The notes under the pieces are model-generated. The model was not told where the DNA came from and ran no database searches. It worked only from the letters and a program-made list of their open reading frames with translations. Position numbers and translations under genes: made by a program. This document shows, one piece after another, positions 48,874 to 58,394 of a stretch of 64,000 bases of DNA. Position 1 is the first letter of the stretch. Each line of letters opens with the position of its first letter. The stretch is from Akkermansia muciniphila (GTDB lineage Bacteria > Verrucomicrobiota > Verrucomicrobiia > Verrucomicrobiales > Akkermansiaceae), in NCBI GenBank assembly GCA_004557455.1, contig SFDX01000010.1:1-64000 (forward strand), read 5' to 3'.

Positions 48874-49791
48874 GTGCTGGACATCTGCCTATTGGGAACC
48901 GGCGGCACTCTGCCCCTGGCAAACAGGTGGCTCACCTCGCTGATGGTGCGCTACAAGGGGCATGCCGTGCTGATTGATTGCGGCGAGGGAACGCAGATTG
49001 CCGTGCAGCGCGCCGGCCTCTCTCTCAAGCCCGTAGACAAAATTCTACTCACTCATCTGCATGCCGACCACTGCAGCGGGATGCCGGGTCTGCTGCTGAG
49101 CATGGGTAACCAGGGTCGCACGGAGCCGGTGTCCATCATCGGCCCAACCGGTACGGAGCGAGTCGTGCGCAGCCTGCGTACCATCGCCCCGAACCTCCCC
49201 TTCCCTATTTCCGTCACGGAGTTGGACCCGGGGGAGGAGCTCATGTATTTCGAGGACTGCGACATCCGCGCCTTCAGTGTTCTGCACGGCATCCCTTGCT
49301 TCGGCTATAGCTTCACCCTGCCGCGTGCCGGGCGTTTCGATGCTGATCGCGCCCGTGAGTTGAATATCCCCCTGCGCCTCTGGAGCCGCCTGCAAAAGGG
49401 TGAGACGGTGGAGCAGGATGGGCAAACCTTCACCCCGGAGATGGTGCTGGGACCGCCGCGCAGGGGCCTGAAGCTGACCTATTGCACGGATACACGCCCC
49501 GTGCCGGCCCTGCAACGTGCCGCGGCAGACAGCGACCTCTTCATCTGCGAGGGTATGTACGGCGAGGAGGAGAACCTGCCCAAGGCCTTGGAGAATCGGC
49601 ACATGCTCTTCAGCGAGGCCGCGCGCTTGGCCGCCAACGCCGGCGGCGTGCAGGAGCTCTGGCTCACCCACTTCAGCCCCTCCATGCCCAATCCCAAGGC
49701 CTTCCGCGATGCCGCTCGCGCCATCTTCCCCAACACCCACATCCCCCGCGACGGCTGGTCTCGCGAGCTCCGCTTCCGCGAGGAGGAGTAA
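48874..49791 (+). CDS. rnz: Ribonuclease Z (tRNA 3' endonuclease)
   Basis: RNase Z cleaves the 3' trailer of tRNA precursors. The 305-residue product starts at GTG, MLDICLLGTGGTLPLANRWLTSLMVRYKGHAVLIDCGEGTQIAVQRAGL, a typical RNase Z beginning. The zinc motif is HLHADH at residues 61-66, and other metal residues lie in SVLHGIPCFGYSF, YCTDTRP and LTHFSPSMPNP. The exosite arm region (GPPRRGLKLTY) is present. The start codon GTG follows the -10 box by 7 nt. It converges on the flavin reductase gene. Confidence 0.93.
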   Translation: MLDICLLGTGGTLPLANRWLTSLMVRYKGHAVLIDCGEGTQIAVQRAGLSLKPVDKILLTHLHADHCSGMPGLLLSMGNQGRTEPVSIIGPTGTERVVRSLRTIAPNLPFPISVTELDPGEELMYFEDCDIRAFSVLHGIPCFGYSFTLPRAGRFDADRARELNIPLRLWSRLQKGETVEQDGQTFTPEMVLGPPRRGLKLTYCTDTRPVPALQRAAADSDLFICEGMYGEEENLPKALENRHMLFSEAARLAANAGGVQELWLTHFSPSMPNPKAFRDAARAIFPNTHIPRDGWSRELRFREEE

Positions 49792-49799
49792 ACGCCCGA

Positions 49800-49828
49800 G
49801 CCGACCACCCCGGGGCGGAATGGTCGGC
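49800..49828. terminator. Bidirectional hairpin between rnz and the flavin reductase gene
   Basis: GCCGACCA (49800-49807) pairs perfectly with TGGTCGGC (49821-49828) between convergent genes; no U-run. Confidence 0.55.
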
Positions 49829-49851
49829 GGAGAAAGGAGGAGCGGAAGGGC

Positions 49852-50361
49852 TCAGCCCCGGACGTGGCAGCCCGTGATCTCGCAGATGTAGAGTCGATGC
49901 AGGGGATTGTCCTCTGCGTAGAAGCGCGGGGTGAGCTCAGACCAATGCAGGAAGTCCTGCTGCTGCATTTGGGTGACGAAGAGTTTGCGGCACTCTAACA
50001 CGAGGTCCGCGTCCTCAAAGCTCACGAGGCCGCCGGGGGTGAGCATGGGCACCAGCCCGGTGGCGGCTACCTTGTCCACATCGCGACCACTGTGGCGGCC
50101 TGCATAGGTAAGGGCTTCGCGGTATTGCTCCGGCAGGAAGGTGAGGGTGAGGGACTCCTGCTCATCGATGAAGCGGCGGGTGTGTCGGTTGGGGCGCACG
50201 AGCACGAAAGCCACGGGGCGGTTCCAGATGAAACCGAGGCCGCCCCAACTGGCCGTCATGAAGTTGAAGGAATCCTTCGTGCCGGCCGTGATGAGCATCC
50301 ATTGTTTACCAATCAGCTCCGCAGGGTTGGCCTGCAGGTTATGGAAATCGATCTCTTTCAT
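49852..50361 (-). CDS. Flavin reductase-like FMN-binding protein
   Basis: This 169-residue protein has the flavin reductase/flavoredoxin fold: WMLITAGTKDSFNFMTASWGGLGFIWNRPVAFVLVRPNRHTRRFIDEQESLTLTFLPEQYREAL, where the ASWGGLGFIWNRP and VRPNRHTxRFI segments bind FMN. Such proteins reduce flavin or carry electrons in the cytosol. It lies 5 nt after the aconitase stop codon and is probably co-transcribed, which may point to redox support of the iron-sulphur enzyme; that link is inference only. Confidence 0.85.
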   Translation of the reverse strand: MKEIDFHNLQANPAELIGKQWMLITAGTKDSFNFMTASWGGLGFIWNRPVAFVLVRPNRHTRRFIDEQESLTLTFLPEQYREALTYAGRHSGRDVDKVAATGLVPMLTPGGLVSFEDADLVLECRKLFVTQMQQQDFLHWSELTPRFYAEDNPLHRLYICEITGCHVRG

Positions 50362-50366
50362 ATTCT

Positions 50367-53087
<2,721 letters not shown>

Positions 53088-53117
53088 GGTTCTCGGATTC
53101 AAATGTATCTCGCGACA

Positions 53118-53145
53118 AGCATACACCTTTCTGCCCGCTTTGCAA
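53118..53145 (-). promoter_or_regulatory. acnA promoter
   Basis: Minus strand: TTGCAA (53145-53140), 16-bp spacer, TATGCT (53123-53118). Confidence 0.6.
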
Positions 53146-53261
53146 GCTAAATCTTCCCGAACAAAGGGAAAAGATACCGAACGCTCTGTAATCTTTCCCT
53201 CAAAAGGACTTTCTGTGCCATCGTCCTGCGAGAATTTTGTTCTATATCCGAATAAAAAGTC

Positions 53262-53290
53262 TTGCTTTTTCATCAGATATAGGACAAAAT
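53262..53290 (+). promoter_or_regulatory. Promoter of the hipB-like gene
   Basis: TTGCTT (53262-53267), 17-bp spacer, CAAAAT (53285-53290), 6 nt to the ATG at 53297. The -10 match is modest. AT-rich partial repeats TCTATATC/GATATAGGA (53241-53248, 53276-53284) flank it and may be the HipB operator. Confidence 0.45.
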
Positions 53291-53296
53291 AGGCGC

Positions 53297-53617
53297 ATGG
53301 AGAAAAGATGGCCCCTATATGCGGCAGCTAAGACCGCGATTGAGAAGCTAGGCAGAGATTTGCGGGATGCACGTCGGCGACGGCGCATCTCCACTACCAC
53401 CATGGCTGCTCGCGCCCGCATTTCCCGCTCCACCCTTTACCGCATCGAGCAAGGCGATCCCGGTGTCTCGATGAGCAGTTACACCGCCGTCATCTTCGCT
53501 CTTGGTCTCCTCGACCGTCTCCGCGATGCTTTCGATGCGAGCCACGATGTCGTCGGCTTGGGGCTCGAGGCCGAAAACATGCCGAAAAATATTGTCAACA
53601 AGCGTTATGGATCGTGA
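53297..53617 (+). CDS. HipB-like XRE-family antitoxin/regulator
   Basis: This 106-residue helix-turn-helix protein reads KLGRDLRDARRRRRISTTTMAARARISRSTLYRIEQGDPGVSMSSYTAVIFALGLLDRL, the XRE fold seen in HipB-type antitoxins ('LGxxLRxARxxRxIS...RIExGxPGVSxxxYxxVLxALGL'). In complete systems HipB represses the operon and neutralises the HipA kinase. The stop overlaps the following hipA-like frame by 11 nt, the usual hipBA arrangement. As the kinase partner is truncated, this is either an orphan regulator or part of a decaying module. Confidence 0.82.
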   Translation: MEKRWPLYAAAKTAIEKLGRDLRDARRRRRISTTTMAARARISRSTLYRIEQGDPGVSMSSYTAVIFALGLLDRLRDAFDASHDVVGLGLEAENMPKNIVNKRYGS

Positions 53618-53825
53618 CTCGGAAGTAGGCGTTTACACCACAGTCCCCGGAGAGGATGGTCAGAATATCCGTATCGGTACTCTGTGGTTTCATCATCGGC
53701 GACAGGCTTCTGCAAGTTTTGCCTACTCCGAAGAATGGTTTCAGCACCCGTACAGCTATGAGCTTGAACCGGCCTTGCCACTGGGTAGTGGCAAATTCCA
53801 CACAGTCCCCGGTCAGGCTCTGTAA
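53607..53825 (+). pseudogene. HipA-like kinase truncated to its N-terminal subdomain
   Basis: The 72-residue frame reads MDRDSEVGVYTTVPGEDGQNIRIGTLWFHHRRQASASFAYSEEWFQHPYSYELEPALPLGSGKFHTVPGQAL and stops. It matches the first ~70 residues of HipA (LW...RGxxESASFxYDxxWLxxP, then LPLSxGxFxTPxGxxLFGxxGD). The kinase domain that should follow is absent, and the sequence downstream (53826-53950) holds only a hairpin. It is therefore a deletion remnant rather than a split HipS/HipT pair, since no second chain is present in the window. Confidence 0.75.
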
Positions 53826-53892
53826 GGTATAGGTACTTAAGGCAACGCTACCTCAGCCAGACCCAGACTTCGCTGCACAACCCACCAAATAC

Positions 53893-53931
53893 CGGTTTTT
53901 CAATTCTCTGCTGACGGCAGAGAATTGCCGG
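53893..53931. terminator. Stem-loop between the hip remnant and the glycan island
   Basis: AATTCTCTGC (53902-53911) pairs perfectly with GCAGAGAATT (53917-53926), with outer CCGG on both sides (53892-53895 and 53928-53931). It could terminate either flanking transcription unit and marks the composition boundary. Confidence 0.55.
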
Positions 53932-53950
53932 GAAAAGGGCTTACACCACC

Positions 53951-55234
53951 TCAACGGCTTTCTTCAAGTGCTTTTTTTACAGCTTCGAGGTGAGCGTAGC
54001 CATATTTAATATCCGGTTCCAAGTGTGCACCTTCTCCCCATTCGTTCCATGCATTGATGAATACAAGCTGGTGGTCCTTATCATGATGCTCCTTCGTCCA
54101 CCTGATACACTCCTCCAGCCATTTTGCAAACCCATCAGGTGTTATACCAGAAAAAATCCAACCTCCCGAATGGCATTTCCTGGCCGTATTATCCCATGCA
54201 GGAAAAGCACCTCTGTAGACGTCATCGGAAAGCCCTTTTGCTGCCATTCCGGAATCTGCTAAAAAGGAACTCATATCAAAACGAACCATAGAATTTTCCT
54301 TGATAAAGGAGGGTTTTGACATGGGAGGAATATATTGTCCCAATCCGTGGGGAGGGAACTGCACGGTGCCATCACAGGCCCACTCCCGGCAGGGGCCTTC
54401 TTCCTGAAAGTTGGTTCGCAGAATAAGGAGGTCATCATACCCACTTTTCTTTGCCAACTCACGCAGAGTATTTACAAATTCCGTGAACAGATGTTTTTCA
54501 AAAAGTGCCGGCCTATAAACAATGAGCAGAGGAGAGTTATTAATTTTGATGTATCTCCGGTCAGCAAAAAAATCTTTAATGTCATTCCAGAATCTATCAA
54601 AATCTTCCAACTTAAGCTCCTGTTTCATGATTACCTTCCGGTCCCCTCCATCCCAAAGGGTTGACCAGTTTTCGTTTGCCCAGCATAAGCAGAAAGGAAA
54701 ATCGAGCGATTTATTATTCAAGTAATTAAAGATCGGCTTTTCCAGAAGACGCTTGCCGGAAAACCAATAATAATGGAAGCAGAATCCGTATAGGCCATAT
54801 TGCTTGGCCAACTCAATCTGCCTGAACATAACGTCATCGTGTGAAAGATCGTAAAACCCCACATCAAAGGGGATCTGTGGCTGATGATGCCCGACGAATT
54901 GTGGTGTTGCTCTTACGACGTTCGTCCATTCCGTAAATCCCTTGCCGAAATTCCGGTCATTCAGATCTATTGCGTGGAATTGAGGCAAGTAAAATGCAAT
55001 GAGCTTGCAATCTCCCTCTTGTCGAACGAAGGACTTTTCCGATAAGGGGACGAATTGAACAGTTATCGAAGGGTCTTCGACTTTCTCCTGTATTGGATTC
55101 AACTGTGGATGCCTCAGTTCCTCTGTCTCGGAAAGCAGATAGTGACGCACACTTCGACGCTTTCCCTTGTCTCGTATGAATCCGGTAAAAAGATTTGTAA
55201 TGATTCTCTTGAACACGCTAGGTTTCTTACTCAT
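53951..55234 (-). CDS. WbsX-like protein (GH99-like domain), glycan synthesis
   Basis: This 427-residue protein belongs to the WbsX group often encoded in O-antigen and capsule loci. Hallmarks are KLIAFYLPQFHAIDLNDRNFGKGFTEWTNVVRATPQFVGHHQPQIPFDVGFYDL, YGLYGFCFHYYWFSGKRLLEKP, FPFCLCWANENWSTLWDG and INAWNEWGEGAHLEPD. The GH99-like barrel suggests a carbohydrate-active role (transferase or endo-glycosidase), but the exact reaction is not established for the family. A basic N-terminal stretch of ~40 residues precedes the domain. It is the last gene of the leftward operon. Confidence 0.85.
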   Translation of the reverse strand: MSKKPSVFKRIITNLFTGFIRDKGKRRSVRHYLLSETEELRHPQLNPIQEKVEDPSITVQFVPLSEKSFVRQEGDCKLIAFYLPQFHAIDLNDRNFGKGFTEWTNVVRATPQFVGHHQPQIPFDVGFYDLSHDDVMFRQIELAKQYGLYGFCFHYYWFSGKRLLEKPIFNYLNNKSLDFPFCLCWANENWSTLWDGGDRKVIMKQELKLEDFDRFWNDIKDFFADRRYIKINNSPLLIVYRPALFEKHLFTEFVNTLRELAKKSGYDDLLILRTNFQEEGPCREWACDGTVQFPPHGLGQYIPPMSKPSFIKENSMVRFDMSSFLADSGMAAKGLSDDVYRGAFPAWDNTARKCHSGGWIFSGITPDGFAKWLEECIRWTKEHHDKDHQLVFINAWNEWGEGAHLEPDIKYGYAHLEAVKKALEESR

Positions 55235-55296
55235 GTAATTAGTATTATATTTATGTCGATATAGACAGGCATTTTAAGAATTAGGGTGTGTACCTT

Positions 55297-56652
55297 TCAG
55301 ATTATTTCCGGGGATATGCCAAGACTTGTTTCAAGATTGGCATTGTGCAGAAAACTTAAGACTCGATTACGTATCTCACCGGAGAGCCTTATTCTGATAT
55401 ATGCAACCTTTAAAAAGCCAGCCATGAGAGCAAACTTGTCAAAATCGCTCTCTAAATAGAATTTCACATTTGGATACACTTCCTTGTCCAGATAAAGAAC
55501 AGGATTACCCTCCTCGGTGATTTTCAAAAAGAGGGTGCAACACCCCACCGTTTTTTCGTACGATACACAGTAACAGGGCTCCGTTGATGCACCCCCAGAT
55601 GATTGCTCTATATTAACCGCAAATTCAACGTGACCTACACGTCCCCGTAGTAGCTCCAACTCTAAATTCATTCTTGCCCCGGCTAGGGGATTCCGTTGCA
55701 CCCAGTGATCCACATCCGATTCATAACAAGGATACAATGCTCGCAGTGTGCTTAAAGCCTGCTGTAATCTCGAACTATTCTCCCCGAAGGAGGTTGCACC
55801 ATAATGACGGACAAAAACTGAGGGAATAATAACGTTTCGGTAACCATTCTTGATAAATCTCTGGCAGAGATCATTTTCCTCACCGTACCCCAGACCAAAG
55901 CGGTCCTCGTCCAATAAGCCAACAGCCTTGATGGCTTTCCTGCGCACATACATACAGAAACCAACCCCCGTGGGAGTATCAACAACAACTCCTGCATTTG
56001 CGACAGACGCAGCTCGATCTATCTCCGCGTCAGAAAATGATAATAAATTGTTGTTCTCAGTCAATGTTCTCGGGAAGGAACATATGGTTGCATTATTAGA
56101 CAATGGGGTAATCGTAGCAATTCTCGAATCGGAGCGTGCACATTCTACGATCCTATCAAGCCATCCCTTATACACCTCCGTGTCCGAATTCAACCAGACG
56201 ACATCCCTCCCGGGATGTAATTTCATGCCGATATTTGTCGTCTTCACAAATCCACAATTGACAGGATTCTCTATTAACGTAAATAGACCTCTCGCGGATA
56301 AATGACGAAGGATGCCCGTTAGCTCTACATCCGGAGATTTATCGTTGATGACCACAAGTTCAAATGGAGTTTCTGAATCATGGCGGAGCACGCTGTATAT
56401 ACATCTGAGCGTCTCGTCTATACCTTTATAAACGGGTACGATAATATCGATTGTAACTTCCTTGTCTGCACGATGGAGACTCAATTGATCGAAATCCTCC
56501 AATCTGGGGCGAATAGCCCTTACCTTTTGCGCGAGCACAGACACCGGGACACTGTATTTCAGATGCTTGAGAACCTTTTGCTTATACCTATCCTTGGGTA
56601 TCAGCCGGAGAAGCCGAAGAAAAGAATAAAAAAGTATTTTTAAGGTACGCAT
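55297..56652 (-). CDS. Glycosyltransferase family 2 (rhamnosyltransferase-like)
   Basis: The 451-residue protein has a basic, hydrophobic N-terminus (RTLKILFYSFLRLLRLIPKDRYKQKVLK) that could touch the membrane, then a GT-A domain: VTIDIIVPVYKGIDETLRCIYSVLRHDSETPFELVVINDKSPD, NCGFVKTTNIGMKLHPGRDVVWLNSDTEVYKGW (metal motif NSDTE) and GLLDEDRFGLGYGEENDLCQRFIKNGYRNV. The GYGEE...D..R pattern is that of GT2 enzymes with the base in EEND. A ~110-residue C-terminal domain is not recognised. It is the middle gene of the leftward operon, 6 nt after the GT4 gene. Confidence 0.85.
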   Translation of the reverse strand: MRTLKILFYSFLRLLRLIPKDRYKQKVLKHLKYSVPVSVLAQKVRAIRPRLEDFDQLSLHRADKEVTIDIIVPVYKGIDETLRCIYSVLRHDSETPFELVVINDKSPDVELTGILRHLSARGLFTLIENPVNCGFVKTTNIGMKLHPGRDVVWLNSDTEVYKGWLDRIVECARSDSRIATITPLSNNATICSFPRTLTENNNLLSFSDAEIDRAASVANAGVVVDTPTGVGFCMYVRRKAIKAVGLLDEDRFGLGYGEENDLCQRFIKNGYRNVIIPSVFVRHYGATSFGENSSRLQQALSTLRALYPCYESDVDHWVQRNPLAGARMNLELELLRGRVGHVEFAVNIEQSSGGASTEPCYCVSYEKTVGCCTLFLKITEEGNPVLYLDKEVYPNVKFYLESDFDKFALMAGFLKVAYIRIRLSGEIRNRVLSFLHNANLETSLGISPEII

Positions 56653-56658
56653 CTGATC

Positions 56659-57993
56659 TTATTGGGTTTGGTTGGCGATATGTTTCATCTTCAAAACAGA
56701 CTCAACAATCCGGTTTAAGATTTCCTCAGGTTCCATGCAACTAATGACTATCCCTTTACGGTACGCTCTCACTCGTTCGTAGGGAGCACCCAAGGCAAAA
56801 CAAGCAACCGGTAGATCCATACTCATCGCTTCAGCAGTTGTATAAGAGAATGTCTCGGGCCATATTGAGGGGATGAGAACCACATCGATCTTCTCTTTTT
56901 CTACAAGCGAGGGCAACTCCTCTCTCTTATAATGTCCGTGAACACTTAGTTGTGTACATTTTTCCTGAGCCTCATAGTCGCCCAATATAACAAGCCTCAC
57001 GTCAGGATAGTCGGGAAGCAGCTTGCATAGACGATCGACAAGCAGTCTTCCTTTTCGAATAAGGGAAATAGTGCCCAGAACACCTATGTTGATACCGGAA
57101 TGTGCGGGCACGATTACCTTCCTCAGGGGAGGAACCCGATGTGGCACAATTCGTGTTTTTTCCTCCAATTGAGGATATACCCTGAAGAATATCCGCGCAA
57201 TCTCCTCAGAAAAGGCGATGAACTCGTCCAACGTAGAATCAAAAAAAAGGCCCCACACCTCTCGCCATTTTTCAAGCGTCGTAGCACCGGACATGAATAT
57301 TGCGTCTTCATACTCATTTTTCCCAAGATGTACAGAGCGGAGACAATTCTCACAACCGGAGGGATATCGAAGGTCGCAGAAACACATCTCCGAATTCAGC
57401 AAATTGAAGCTGGGGCATACGCTCTGGAAATCATGCCCTCGGAACGAGACACGTAGACGGGGGGTAATCTCCTTCTTAATACGGATGATTTGTTCCAGCA
57501 CAGCAAGAGAATTCGGATATCCTACGAGATTGTTTATGGCGACCTCATCCAGTTGTAACGCTCCCATTACAAAATTGACAGTCTCTTCCAGAGTCTCGAA
57601 TGACATTGATGTCTTCTCCCCCGATGTAGGAAGCGAAAGCACAAACACCCTCTGCCCCGGAAAGTACTGCATATGGACGACACATGATGTCTCCCGAACC
57701 TCGCGAAAATGATTCCTAGAATAGACCTCGGTTCCTCCTCCGAAAGAATGATCTATCCACAAGACAAATTTCCCTTTTGTGCAAAGCTCTTTCTGCAGTA
57801 CCATTGCAAAAGAGACCCGATTATACACTGATGAAGGTTTCCGCTTACTCTTCTTTGAGAACAATCGGATCCCAAATAGCCAGCACGTTTGCCTTTCTCC
57901 CTTCTTCTTTGTAAAGAAAGGAAGTCCCATGAGGTAATAGCGCCGAACCTGCGTATTACCCTGCCAACTGACCTTTTTTCTGATGAAACCCAT
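56659..57993 (-). CDS. Glycosyltransferase family 4-like protein with Cys-rich insert
   Basis: This 444-residue protein is the first gene of the leftward operon. It begins with the short repeat-like tail motif RRYYLMGLPFFTKKK and LFGIRLFSKK, then a GT-B fold: VLWIDHSFGGGTEVYSRNHF, FRGHDFQSVCPSFNLLNSEMCFCDLRYPSGCENCL and the donor region VVLIPSIWPETFSYTTAEAMSMDLPVACFALGAP. Five Cys residues within about 25 in the VCPSFN...CENCL segment (CxCx6CxxC, plus Cys of VCPS) suggest a metal-binding or disulphide insert, known in some surface-glycan transferases. Its promoter carries the 26-bp repeat discussed separately. Confidence 0.85.
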   Translation of the reverse strand: MGFIRKKVSWQGNTQVRRYYLMGLPFFTKKKGERQTCWLFGIRLFSKKSKRKPSSVYNRVSFAMVLQKELCTKGKFVLWIDHSFGGGTEVYSRNHFREVRETSCVVHMQYFPGQRVFVLSLPTSGEKTSMSFETLEETVNFVMGALQLDEVAINNLVGYPNSLAVLEQIIRIKKEITPRLRVSFRGHDFQSVCPSFNLLNSEMCFCDLRYPSGCENCLRSVHLGKNEYEDAIFMSGATTLEKWREVWGLFFDSTLDEFIAFSEEIARIFFRVYPQLEEKTRIVPHRVPPLRKVIVPAHSGINIGVLGTISLIRKGRLLVDRLCKLLPDYPDVRLVILGDYEAQEKCTQLSVHGHYKREELPSLVEKEKIDVVLIPSIWPETFSYTTAEAMSMDLPVACFALGAPYERVRAYRKGIVISCMEPEEILNRIVESVLKMKHIANQTQ

Positions 57994-58008
57994 CGCTCCT
58001 GACAGAGG

Positions 58009-58034
58009 GAGTATACAGCATTCTCAATGCTGTA
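58009..58034 (-). repeat. Left 26-bp inverted repeat (contains a 21-bp palindrome)
   Basis: This repeat is the exact reverse complement of 58316-58341. Inside it TACAGCATT-CTC-AATGCTGTA (58014-58034) is itself a palindrome with a 3-bp centre. Confidence 0.95.
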
Positions 58035-58039
58035 GTCAA
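58010..58039 (-). promoter_or_regulatory. Promoter of the leftward glycan operon
   Basis: Minus strand: TTGACT (58039-58034), 18-bp spacer occupied by the palindrome, TATACT (58015-58010), then a 16-nt run to the ATG at 57993. Confidence 0.7.
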
Positions 58040-58315
58040 GTCCAATGTGTGAATATGCCTGAAAAATCGCGCAATTTCTCTGGCTAGATGGAGCTACGTC
58101 TCCGTGCATTTGGAGTGCAGATAATTTGCTTAACCGTTGAGTATCAAGGGGTTAGGGTAAGGAACACGTCCGATGCATTGAGAATACAGTAATCATCATC
58201 GAAAAGCGATTATTCCACTTCTATGTGCAAAGAAACCAGCCAACTATTGTCGGCGCTTCGGAGGTTCCCTCACGTAAGTCATTGATTTTCAAAGGTTTAC
58301 GAGTCCAATGATGCA

Positions 58316-58341
58316 TACAGCATTGAGAATGCTGTATACTC
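58316..58341 (+). repeat. Right 26-bp inverted repeat
   Basis: Exact reverse complement of 58009-58034. It carries an outward TATACT at 58335-58340, but 17-18 bp upstream there is only TGCATA or ATGCAT, a poor -35. Confidence 0.95.
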
Positions 58342-58394
58342 AGCCCGGTGAGAGGGTTCATTCGTTGGAAAAATGTAAATAGCTCAAGGTAAGT

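Larger units (their letters stand above)
58009..58341. other. Candidate invertible promoter segment between divergent glycan operons
   Basis: Two perfect 26-bp inverted repeats enclose 281 bp with no convincing gene. Both repeats hold a TATACT (-10) facing outward at their outer end. The TTGACT (-35) that completes a promoter lies just inside the left repeat and points left. Flipping the segment would place this -35 beside the right repeat, giving TTGACT-18-TATACT toward the rightward operon. A third partial copy of the palindrome arm (GCATTGAGAAT) is at 58175-58185. Alternatives are a pair of operators for one regulator, or a small nonautonomous transposon. Confidence 0.5.

Noticed and set aside
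53088..53273. Longer N-terminus for aconitase from 53273
   Set aside because: The added residues are basic and unlike AcnA, and they lie upstream of the promoter at 53118-53145.
53607..53825. Split HipS/HipT-type toxin system rather than a truncated HipA
   Set aside because: A split system needs a second chain carrying the kinase core. None is present downstream; the next gene is a WbsX-like gene on the other strand.
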